Below, one piece after another: positions 10,589-19,617 of a stretch of 31,455 nucleotides of DNA. The notes under the pieces are model-generated. The model was not told the origin of the DNA. It saw only the letters and a program-made list of their open reading frames with translations, and made no database searches. A program made the translations under genes and the position numbers. Where the stretch lies: positions 1 to 31,455 of the forward strand of contig JAAMPI010000582.1 in assembly GCA_013054445.1 (NCBI GenBank), in the 5' to 3' direction. This stretch comes from Cudoniella acicularis. Lineage: Eukaryota; Ascomycota; Leotiomycetes; Helotiales; Helotiaceae. Position 1 is the stretch's first letter; the number at the start of each line of letters is the position of its first letter.

Positions 10589-11101
10589 TTAATAGTTCAG
10601 TTTCCAGCCGGGTGTTCCCTTCAAACCAGCGTCATTTCTGTTGTTCTCAAAATGCAATCCTTGCCTGAAATACATTGCCAAGAAAATCGCTCCGTAAATA
10701 ATCAAACATGATCCCTGGGCATAGCGGTTCTCATAAAAGAGGTCGAAAAATTATACATGTATAGCGCCACGATGATGACGTGAACCCAAAAAGCCATGAA
10801 TAAATGGAATTCGACATGATAGAGCTTTTGATCAGTCAGTGAAAAAAATTAGATGGTCCTTGGATCCTGTTAAAGATCCCAAATCATTCTGTCCATTTTG
10901 TAAAGAAATTCGTCGAAGGGTTCTTTGATAGAACGTTTTGGTGGAAACGGTGCTCAAGGACAAAGGTCCAAGAGGCATAGCGACATAGTCGTAGAAGACA
11001 AGTCGCTGCTTGCTGCGGGGTACCAGCCCACGAGGCAAGACTGCATTTTCTGGCATCAAGCCAAAAAGTAACGCATTAAGTGGATTCAAGATCCGAATCA
11101 A
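10589..11101 (-). pseudogene. Possible decayed membrane-protein gene
   Basis: The minus strand shows protein-like stretches in successive frames. One frame, from about 11100, includes LNALLFGLMPENAVLPRG. A second covers a hydrophobic stretch with FHLFMAFWVHVIIVALYMY. A third includes FYENRYAQGSCLIIYGAIF, continues hydrophobic and ends GTPGWKLNY before TAA at 10589-10591. The frame changes fall in an ACTGACTGA stretch near 10826 and in a T/A run near 10755, where no splice signals are visible. This suggests a small multi-pass membrane protein gene disabled by two single-base indels. I do not recognise the family. Chance hydrophobic frames in AT-rich DNA remain possible for the upstream part. 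Confidence 0.4.
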
Positions 11102-11160
11102 AACAAATCAAATAATTTCTGGAAATTATGTGAGGCTCAATGAGGCCCCATCATCTGTGA

Positions 11161-13851
11161 TCATGGTCTCCGTTTCCGGTCATGGTAACGATCTTTATCC
11201 TTGTCTCTATCTCGGCCACTCTCTCTGGTTTTTTCCCTTCCAGTATGTGATCGCGATGGCCTGCTGACACTCTCACGTCGAGATTTCGAGGATCTTGATG
11301 CCTCGACTTGCTCGCGAGTTGGCAGAATGATATCTTCGTCGTCATCGTCATCTTCAACAGTAATCTGCCCCCGGCGAGGATTGCCCGACGATGATATAGG
11401 GGATGATGGGATTTGGGAGGATGGAACTCCAGGCTGACCAGAGGGGCTCGAAGTCCAGCGACCGGAGCTAGAGTCGGGACTTCTGGGATCCTGAGAGCCT
11501 CTCCAGGTGGCAGATGAGGACGATGGAGGTGAAGAGGGAGGGTTTTCAGCACTATATGGAAGCGACGAAGATTGAAAGCTGTCTGGGTCTCCAGACACTG
11601 GGTCGAGAGGTTGCTTCGGGGGAGCAGGCCTGTCTCCTTTTATTCCGGCAATCATACCGTACCATCCGTTGCCGGGGTACTTCCATCGGCAACCGCATTC
11701 ACAGGTATATTGGGCCTGATCCGAACGAATATCTCTCCCGCATCCGCAGTAATATGAATTGGCAAAGACCCATTGCCGACCACATTGACAAATGTAATCT
11801 TGCTGGTCCAAATAAAGCGCTTGACCACATTCGCAATAGTAGAGTGAATTGTTCGAGTATTGTGAGGGGTACTGGGAAGAAGAATATTGAGTCGAGGGCG
11901 GTTGAGTCCTGGCGGTATAATTAGACGACGGTGGGTTGTTGCGCATGGAGTTAGTTGAGCCATAGGGTGAGGGGTTAGCACTGCCGGAATATTGATTTTG
12001 ATAATTGTAAGAGGCAGAGTATCGTGGATCTGGGCTAACTGGACCCTGATAAGTTGGAGATGACATCGTGGAAGTCTGATTTGATGAGAATCCAGAAGAA
12101 AACCCCGAAGAGGCATTCGGCGCTTGACTCGAGACAAGGGGGTTGTATCCCTGAGCGCGATTCTGGCTGAAACTCTGAGGGTTGTGCATGCTTTGCGGGC
12201 TTTGCTGATAACCTGGGGTGAGTGCTATGCTCCCTTTTTGATCAGCAGACTGGTAGTCCTGGCTTGCCCCTGAGAAGCCAGCGCCCATACCAGCAAGATC
12301 CGCTTCTTTCCTTTGGGGCTTCGAATCAATGGGAGGATCGTCGGCGTCATCTTCCAGTTGGAAGTTTACATCGCGATAGTAGCGCTGTAGTCGCTTCTGA
12401 GACTCGTCGTCAAGCACACCAACGTCCAAGACTTTGACATTGCTTTCGACGGTATATATACGGCCATAATTGATCAACGAGGTGTCTTCCAAGGCATCAC
12501 CAGTTTTGGAAAGGATCACCTTCAATGGCTTCTTTTTCATGCCCTGGACTTCCTTTGGACGCTTGTGGCTATAAATTTGGCCGTGTTCGTTAAGCTCAAT
12601 TCCGGATTTCTTATGGCTGCGACCCTCATAGGACGTGACAGGCAGGCAATTACAACATTTATCTCGCTGCCGAACAACAACGAATCGTCGAATTTTTGTG
12701 TGCACTTTCTCGCCGTACATGACCTAGGAGGTTGCCGAGTCAGCATATTCGAATTTTGAAATGGTTGAAGAGATAATAGAGCGGAATAGGGTGTTTAGGC
12801 CGTTTTATAATTATACGCCCGCATATAATTAGAATAAAAACTACAAGGAATCAAGGAAACTAGATTATCCTTACTTCACTAATAAAAGTTTGATTCCGGT
12901 TCGTCTTTTCGGAAGTTGGGTCCGTCCACAAGGTGCTGAAAACTCTCCCGGGCCGAAAGAATTTCTTATAGTCATAATTCCTGATCTGGTATCTAGAATC
13001 GAGTTTCTCTTTTGCGCCTGGCGTGCCAACTATGTGGCGTCGATCAGTGCCATAAATAGCTTGCCCGCCTTGTTGACCCATACCTCGACCACTCTGGGGT
13101 GCACCTGTATTACCACTTGGAGTGGACCCGGACATGGAAGGCCATGATGCCGTTGGGGCAGCCCGGCTTTCATGAATAACAGGTTGGCTTGAATATGACA
13201 AGCTAGGGCCAGAACTTTGTGGTTGTCGGGTTGTAGCATTAACAGCTGAAGTTGGGGATGCTGTGTATTGGGCGTCTTGTTCGAAATCACGGATATTTAG
13301 CATATTCATGTTGTCCGATACGGAATCAATGGTAGCGCGTCCAGACTGCATAGTTTCTCGTGGGCCGCTGTGATCGTCGTAACCTGAAGTGGCCCTCCTG
13401 CTAGCTGAAGCAGAGGCCGAGCCATAACTCTCGATTTTTTGTGACGACTTCCCATCACGAGCACGCCCGTAGCCACCCGAATCGTGGTATTTCTTCGAGG
13501 ACTTTGCGTATGAAGAGATCGTGCTCGCAGGTTCCTCCTGGTAGGCGTCGCTACGATGCGGGGATCCCGTTCATCATAGCCACTTCTAGAGTTACAAGTC
13601 AGTACACAACGATCACATAAAGACTTGTAAGTATGCGAACCTACATGTTTGGCTGCTCAGTTGATGCAGATGACCCCTCTAGCTCGTCCGAGTACCGTCG
13701 AATTGTCTTCCCAGCTTCTCTTGTTAGCAGTCTCAACATAGGTCGAACAGAGAGAGAAGCATTGATTACATTCGTCCTTCCAGTTCATATACCATCGATT
13801 CGTTTCGGGTTCGAGAATCCAAGGGGAGGAGGAGGAGGGAGTCGACATCAT
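11161..13851 (-). CDS. DUF6590-type protein A with double CxCG cysteine module
   Basis: Four exons, 13851-13770, 13714-13645, 13550-12875 and 12723-11161, keep one frame of 796 aa. Introns are 13715-13769, 13551-13644 and 12724-12874. Order: a Trp/Tyr-rich N-terminus (PWILEPETNRWYMNW), a Ser/Tyr-rich linker, then a DUF6590-type domain at about residues 250-390 (FFRPGRVFSTLWTDP, IRRFVVVRQRDKCCNCLP, INYGRIYTVESNVKVLDVG). A Gln/Ser/Tyr-rich region leads to two cysteine modules at residues 573-623. The end is an acidic DDDDDDED patch and an RD/RS-rich basic tail finishing YHDRKRRP, suggesting a nuclear or RNA-associated protein (inference). DUF6590 has no established biochemical role that I know of. 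The gene is divergent from coiled-coil gene A. AG 13586 would be a stronger acceptor for intron 2 but shifts the frame, so alternative splicing or a local indel is possible. Confidence 0.8.
11683..11844 (-). other. Two tandem CxCG-x9-YxCxCG-x2-W modules in protein A
   Basis: Unit 1 starts YYCECG and ends CQCGRQW. Unit 2 starts YYCGCG and ends CECGCRW. Both have exactly nine residues between the first CxCG and the conserved Tyr, and both end with Trp two residues after the second CxCG. Four cysteines per unit in CxC pairs suggest one metal site per unit, probably zinc. That is inference from spacing. Confidence 0.75.
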
Positions 13852-15184
13852 GGAAGAGACATTGTCGCGTAGCGACGGAGAAAGTGCCACGGTTTGCTCG
13901 CGGTTCGTGAGCCTTTATCAGAGACCACCATCGCTGTAGGCTGCGGCTCTGCACGCAATACAGTGGGGTAATAGACCCTCATCTCGAAAGCCCACGTAGC
14001 TTTGCAGGTTTGGGGTGCGGGGATGTGTGCTGCGGAGCAAAGAAGCTGGTGTCATACGCATCTTGGGTTGGCGCAACTTGGTGGGGGGAAACAGTATTTG
14101 GCGAAGCCCGCAGCATGAGTCTATAGCATCTGACATTTGATAGGCGTTCCCTTTCATGTGACTTGTCTTGCTCTGATGCATTGACAGTGGATGAAAAGCG
14201 GCGAGGACGTGTAGGACTCTGGGAGGCACGGTCGGGTAAAAACAAGCAAAGGGGAGGTGTGTACGGCCCGAGCCAGACGAGAAGAGCTGAGGAAAAAAAA
14301 AAGCCCCCCGAAACGAACACATCGTGAATTGCACTTGGCCAAAGCACACTGGAGGAAGCTCTTCTGCAAGCCTTGGCCGATCTGGATGGCCTCGCATAGC
14401 GGTCGGGACTCGAAATGTGACTGTGAGCCCGCAGAACGATGAAATGTCGGGATTTTGGAGGTGTTTGCTGCAATCTGCGTGCAGACGATGTGGGTGCGTA
14501 GTGACGCATGCTGGCGGCCAATGCCGCGCCGGAGTCTGAAGCCACCGTCCACTCGGCCCCCCATAAGACATCTTCCCCGAACACTTGCTCCCTGCTAACA
14601 GGTTTAGGACGGACAGGCCCTCCAAATTTCCCATGCAAAACCTGGCGCACAGTCACAGTGCCATGCCAGTGGAAGACTGCCATCCTCGCGATGAGGCTCT
14701 GTTGCTACTCCCGCGATCCAAAGGCCTACGGAATCCATCGTCCGCCTTGTCCTCCATCTCCGATATTACTCATAGAGGAGCTGACGTCCCTCAAGGACGG
14801 CTTGTCAGATGCACTTGTGCTCTTCTTTCAGGTACCGGGACGGATCGCAACGCCACCCCCTTGGGACCGGGGCCGCCCAAATGCTGGATAGGGTGCTATT
14901 TTGGAAGCAGATGGACGATCCAGATCAAACGTCAATACTCAAACGTGTTAGGTACAACATCACGTTGTCCAGAACGATCATTCCGAACCCCCTCTGTCGA
15001 AGCCGGGCACTAGACCTGTCGCCTGCCGACACGTTCGATTCCCTTGTCCTTTAGAAACCAAGCGGTGAAGCCAACCCAGGCCTGGGGCTGACAGTTCTGC
15101 GTCTGGTAGCAACTGGAGCTGCTATCTGGGTGAGAATGGTGAAAACCATAAGTCGAATCACTCGGAAACCATGTGCTGGTTGCA
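13852..15184. promoter_or_regulatory. Shared upstream region of the divergent DUF6590 A / coiled-coil A pair
   Basis: About 1.3 kb separates the two start codons. It is GC-rich and carries two long overlapping minus-strand frames (13918-14634 and 13979-14683) and plus-strand frames (14508-14891, 14585-15013). None shows family motifs, and all are Ser/Arg/Pro-rich in the way of chance frames in GC-rich DNA. An A-run followed by CCCCCC lies near 14290-14305. Both promoters should lie here, with room for long 5' leaders or a short unrecognised gene. Confidence 0.45.
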
Positions 15185-16663
15185 ATGCTCGAATCACGGA
15201 CAGAAAGCTCAAAAGAAAGCTCACGGAATCTATCAACACCGAAAATCCGACCTCTCAATGTGACGTCCATCTCATCAGCTCCTGCCCCACGAAGCCCCTC
15301 TGCGGATAAAAATCCTCTTCGACAGGACTCCTACTTTTCGACACAGAGCGATGGCTCCGAGGTGGATGGCGAGATTCAGGCCCGCCAGACACGGGCACGA
15401 GAGCGGGTTATCATACTTCGAGGGAGGGTTTCCAGAACGCGACGGCAGAAGAAAACCCGACGATACGAATTTATGCGACTGCGAGATAACCTACGAGATG
15501 CCACTGACAAGCTTATGAGGAAGGTAAACGAAATTGCGGCATTCGACACTGTCCGTGAGGGCCTCGTCCCCTATTTTGACCAGCTCCGAGATGCGCAAGA
15601 TGCTCTAGGGCCTGCGGAGGACGCGTATGATCAACTGGAAAATAGACTGGAGGAAGAGGAACAAGACCTCGAGCAGGAAGAAATTCACTTCTATCGTCAC
15701 CATGAAGTTTCTGTGGTGTCTGTCCCTGAATCGAATGTCGATGTCCCGATTTCGCCACTGGTGAAACCTTACGCACCAGAAAATGAAGTACAAGAGCAAC
15801 CACTTGAAGAAGGATTGGTACAGGAATATTTGGAGCGGGTGGCGGAAGCAAAGCGGCTGAGGAATGAGCTGGATGGGCTGGAAGAAGAATACTTTCGAAT
15901 CTCCACCGACGCCTCATTTCGAAACCGATACGACATTCCTCTCTCCACGGAGACCGCGAAATTTCTCGACGAATATCGATCAACACACGCCGATATACGC
16001 AATACATTGTACGATGTGGAGACTGATGTGTTTGACCTACGAGATCGATGTGTTAAGGGAGGCCTTTTTTCAGAAGCCGAATATGTTTACGAGCCACGCG
16101 ACGCGTTGTGTGAAGACGTGATGGATACTGTGTACGAAGTCGAAGATCGATCTCCTCTGCGCATGGCTGCACTTCGTATCGATTTCCATGACGAAGAAGT
16201 GGATTATGAAAACAAAAAACAATATATCAACAATTGGTTATTTCAGTTGACCAAGAATTCACAATATGAGTGCTTGGTATTGAAAAGATGGATTCTCTCA
16301 GAATATCCGGGAGAAATTGACCACGAGGAAGAGTTGGTCATAGACAAATGGTCAGACTTGGCTCTGGAATACTGGGATACCGATGGCGCTGGCGAATATA
16401 CGGACAAATTCTACAGTGCCAGCATGCTCGACGCCATAGCCGGAGACACTGGGAGATTCAATGCAACGATAATCGGAAGATCAGGTGTATCCGATAGCCT
16501 TCGCAGCTTGGACGTCTATCTGGACGATATCGAAAAACTCGAGGAGATTACTACGGGAAGCTATGACGAGTTGCCAGTCAAACCTAATCTCCAGAAACGG
16601 AGATCTAGCAGTGTGCCCCTCCGAGCTCTCCCAGTACGGGAAAGAGCTAACTCTTCGGAGTGA
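15185..16663 (+). CDS. Long coiled-coil protein A, partner of DUF6590 gene A
   Basis: Single uninterrupted exon of 492 aa from the first ATG; an in-frame GTG lies 12 nt upstream. Residues 1-75 are Ser/Pro-rich and disordered (SAPAPRSPSADKNP). From about 75 there is a basic helix (RVSRTRRQKKTRRYEF), then long heptad-like Glu-rich coils (YDQLENRLEEEEQDLEQEE; YLERVAEAKRLRNELDGLEE). A C-terminal part has KFLDEYRSTHADIRN, RDRCVKGGLF, YINNWLFQLT and DKWSDLALEYW. No enzyme motif is visible; it is probably a scaffold or adaptor. It is paralogous to the plus-strand protein at 28837-30561: the order GP-ED...LE.L, DEY...DLRDRC.KGGL, IN.WL..L and W..L.L.YW is kept although identity is low. I know no Pfam name for it. 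Its head-to-head position with DUF6590 gene A suggests co-expression. Confidence 0.8.
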   Translation: MLESRTESSKESSRNLSTPKIRPLNVTSISSAPAPRSPSADKNPLRQDSYFSTQSDGSEVDGEIQARQTRARERVIILRGRVSRTRRQKKTRRYEFMRLRDNLRDATDKLMRKVNEIAAFDTVREGLVPYFDQLRDAQDALGPAEDAYDQLENRLEEEEQDLEQEEIHFYRHHEVSVVSVPESNVDVPISPLVKPYAPENEVQEQPLEEGLVQEYLERVAEAKRLRNELDGLEEEYFRISTDASFRNRYDIPLSTETAKFLDEYRSTHADIRNTLYDVETDVFDLRDRCVKGGLFSEAEYVYEPRDALCEDVMDTVYEVEDRSPLRMAALRIDFHDEEVDYENKKQYINNWLFQLTKNSQYECLVLKRWILSEYPGEIDHEEELVIDKWSDLALEYWDTDGAGEYTDKFYSASMLDAIAGDTGRFNATIIGRSGVSDSLRSLDVYLDDIEKLEEITTGSYDELPVKPNLQKRRSSSVPLRALPVRERANSSE

Positions 16664-17643
16664 AAAGACTCTTGAACAAATTGGGATTTTCCTTGGAGAC
16701 TTTGAGCTCTGAGGATCTGCCGCCGTTATGATCTTCAAAAACATTTACTTGGAGAAGATTGCTTCCAAATTCATTCTCTATTCCGCAACAGTTGATTTCT
16801 CATTCTATAATGTCGACACCGACCGACTTAAGGACGAAGGGAAATATCCTCAGAAGTCCTCTCCCTCCACTCGTTAAAAATCTCTCTCGATATTTCCTTG
16901 TTCCCTGTATTGTTTCCCGGGCGGAATCGAGTTAGCGCGGAGTTCGGCTTTGCTTCAGATCTGCTCTAGCCTTCAGATTTGCTATAACTTTCTGCAAAAT
17001 TCTTGTCTTCATAAAATACCATTTTTTAATGCAAGATCTTTGAGCCTGGGTAATAGAGTGGGGAGTCTCGGTTTCGGACAAGAATGCATGTACACATAGG
17101 AATTGTATGGATGTTCGAAATAGGAACCAGGGGGGAGTTATCGGGGTGTTTTGTTTTGGTTTTGAAATTCGTAGAAATATATAATTTCCCTCAAAGGAGA
17201 TTGAACTAATAAGCTATTCTTCCATTCTTCTTTACTTGTTCTTGTGTAATTATTTTACTTTTCAACGTTCAGTCGTTCCATTGGTGGTTGGGGCTATGCG
17301 AGTCCTTCTCAATTTGCATCTTACCTTGCCTGCGCTCTCTTATCACAAGCATCGCGCCTGATTTATACCCAAAGTTCTCATTCACCCATCCACCTCTTGC
17401 TAACTCTCAACACCCCTCATCATTCTTCAGAAGATTTCTCATAAAGCAAGACCATCATTGGACTGGTTTAATTTCTTTTCCGTTTTCGATGCATGGTCTT
17501 CCCAATTTCTCAAACATTGTATACCCTTATCTTAGGATTAAAAATTTGCTATTTCTCGCTTTTCCCACCTATTGGCAGCTCTGCTATTCCAACTCGTCTG
17601 CAATTCAATTATTAATCCCAACCTTCATCTTGGCTCTTTAATA
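16664..17643. other. Intergenic region downstream of coiled-coil A
   Basis: Contains the 3' flank of coiled-coil gene A and then a CT-rich stretch (about 17200-17640) that resembles a fungal promoter or leader, including a CTAAC...TTCAG splice-like signal near 17400-17430. Plus-strand frames here are hydrophobic and Ser/Phe-rich, as expected from CT-rich DNA, and I do not call them genes. Confidence 0.35.
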
Positions 17644-18160
17644 CTAACACAACAAACAAAAGAAAATTGCACCTGCCTCATTAAAACCTACCTCCATGTG
17701 TTCCGAGCACGTATGCCTCACAATTTGAAACAGAACAATATCAGGAGCATGTCTTTCTGGCCGCCACTCTTTCCCGAAATCACTTCGTTCCTTATGATCG
17801 ATTTTCACCCTGTCCAAAGCTTCTTCGGCATCAGCATCCACTCCTGAATCAGAAGTTTCGTCTTCAGGAGTCACATCAAAGTCACAAATCATTTGATCTG
17901 TTTTTTTTGTTTTTTTTGGGTTCCCTGATTCTATCATCTGCAGGTCTAGTTCCTCTTTGGGGGTACCTTACAAGACGCCAAAACTCATTGTAGGCGGCTT
18001 TGTAGTGCTTCGCCATTCTGCAAGTAGCAGCATACATATACCCACGTAGTTCTAATTTGCCTCTCAACACTGGCGTGAATAGATCTCCACAACCGGACAA
18101 GGCACTGCTACAAAAGATTAAAGAGCTTGGGAATGGTTGTTTCGTTTTCTCGGAACACAA
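17644..18160 (-). other. Unassigned minus-strand reading frames, possible gene relic
   Basis: An ATG-started frame at 17937-17644 is acidic and protein-like near its start (VTPEDETSDSGVDADAEEAL), and an overlapping upstream frame to 18160 holds MAKHYKAAYNEFWRLVR. A GTAAGG donor after the latter could connect them, but the only acceptor that fits the frame leaves a 34-nt intron, which is too short. Either this is a decayed gene or one of the frames is chance. No family is recognised. Confidence 0.25.
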
Positions 18161-18578
18161 ATCCGGGTCGCCTTGCTCGAAAACTACAGGTGCACTCGCT
18201 CAGCCGTCACTTGTCGAATCACAGTACTTGCAGCACAAAGAACTCCCGAACCTGCCCGAGGACGGCAGCGATACTTCTGCCGAACCTCAGCAGTCGTTAG
18301 GAGACTCGCTGGTGACTTTCTACTCATCCAGTCCAGAGCCTGAAAGCGAAATGATGAATCAGCTTTCAACAATGACCCAAGAATTATCTCTGACTTCTGT
18401 ATCAGCTCAACCAGTACCTTTTATTGAAGTTGACGATAAAACGATGAAAGAAAAGACGGTCATTGGAGCTAGAAAAGGGATGACTACAGCCGTGGGAGCC
18501 GTGCTGTCGAGCGAGCAAGATTCGTTTTCAGGGACCCCAAGAGCTCATACACTCAAACGTGTGAAGAGAAACCGTTAG
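18006..18578 (+). other. Unassigned plus-strand reading frame, Ser/Glu-rich
   Basis: An open frame from a stop at 18003 to TAG at 18576-18578 encodes a hydrophilic Ser/Pro/Glu-rich sequence (KELPNLPEDGSDTSAEPQQS; PEPESEMMNQL) ending in a basic TLKRVKRNR. It has no ATG before about 18350, so if real it is an exon of a spliced gene whose 5' part I could not find. It overlaps the weak minus-strand frames at its start. Function unknown. Confidence 0.3.
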
Positions 18579-19089
18579 ATCTGCGTCTCTGAAGTGCGCC
18601 TGGAAAGTTCGCATGAGAAAGGGAAACAACCAGCTCGTTAGCAATCACGATTGCCGGCTGCGCGCCTCACTTGTGAAAATTTTCAGTTCTAAGAAATCTG
18701 GTATTTGTCAAGTGGCCAGAAATCGAATGTTGTGATGTTAAAATTGACAGCGGAAAAGCAAGGATACCTCCAAGGGTCAAAATGCGGATTTCAGATATTT
18801 CTGTTTCCTTTTCAGATACTTTCTTGCTTGAATTTTTCTTCCTGCAAAATATGCTTTTAATGTTCAGTTAGGCTGATTATATAAACACAACTATTTTCTA
18901 CGTTTTCAGGAATATACAAGTTTCTAATATTTACCGTTTCAGTAACCTGGCAACAAGTAGCCTGTAGCTCCTAGCAGGTCAAACTCTCAAATGAATCACT
19001 CCCATACAGGAAATTTATATCAACCGCACCTTTTACCTCCCAGTTGCAAAAAGAAATGTTGCCACGGTCAGTTCACTACACCTCTTTAA
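18579..19089. other. AT-rich intergenic
   Basis: About 500 bp with many TTTCAG and TTCTT words and no frame of interest. It separates the unassigned frames from the HET relic. No HET N-terminal motifs (SHRWG, WID..CI.Q) were found here in any frame, which shows that the relic downstream lacks its HET core. Confidence 0.5.
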
Positions 19090-19617
19090 AACTCGTATTT
19101 GAGTGCCAATAAATGCAAATTTGTTGAAATAGACGTTACACCACAAAACTGCAGTGATGGTGACCAAATGCTATCTATCAAACAGTTATTCCTGCGTCAT
19201 CAATATAGATTGCCTCTCAAGAAACGTGCTCGTTCCGCGGGAAACTATGAAGCAAATTTACCAATCAATCGGCGGTACAGATTACTTGACGACTATTGTA
19301 TGCGGCTCCTAGAATTCAAATCCGACGGGCTTGCCGCGATTGGGGGCCTAGCAAAGGAAATCCACCGCCAGACAAACTTCCCCTACAAAGCTGGAAGAAG
19401 ATATGCATCTCGGTCTGCTCCGGACTGTCCACGGCCGAACTAAAAAGGCGGGGAAATATCGTGCGCCATCACCGCATGACATGTGCAGTTCCATTGGGGC
19501 AAGAATTTCAATCCCAACTTTGAGATCTATCTACAAACGGGCAAATGGGAACGGGATCCTGATGGCGACCACAGTGCAAAGATCCTATCATATGAGGTAG
19601 AGACTGTGAATGCTTGA
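19090..19617 (+). pseudogene. HET-family gene relic (C-terminal part only)
   Basis: Pieces of the region that follows the HET core are readable on the plus strand in changing frames. Frame one holds RLLDDYCMRLLEFKSDGLAA followed by IGGLAKEIHRQTN and YKAG. A second frame from 19403 holds MHLGLLRTV and KYRAPS, then SIGARISIPTL. The first frame resumes with DHSAKILSYEVE and TGA at 19615-19617. HET proteins typically show the same order (YS.R.L...SD...AI.GLA, YKAGLW.ED.HLGLL, YRAPSWSWAS, ...ILSYEV). The Trp-rich PSWSWAS site is altered to PSPHDMCS. At least two frame changes and loss of the N-terminal core make it non-functional. It is not a close copy of the intact HET gene at 3376. Its last 90 bp overlap the 3' end of the minus-strand gene. 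Confidence 0.7.

Noticed and set aside
11201..12746. Several plus- and minus-strand frames of 60-160 codons over the last exon of gene A
   Set aside because: They are shadows of the 520-codon exon, which carries the DUF6590 domain and the cysteine modules.
13800..13820. GGTTCGA-like word suggesting a tRNA T-loop
   Set aside because: It lies inside exon 1 of DUF6590 gene A; no D-arm, anticodon stem or acceptor stem can be drawn around it.
13918..14683. Two overlapping minus-strand frames of 234 and 238 codons between the A pair
   Set aside because: They occupy different frames of the same GC-rich DNA, have no domain or splice logic, and their Ser/Arg/Pro composition is what chance frames in such DNA give. 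Only one has an ATG start.
14508..15013. Plus-strand frames upstream of coiled-coil A as possible 5' exons
   Set aside because: No donor/acceptor pair joined them to the ATG at 15185, and the paralog at 28837 has no similar N-terminal segment.
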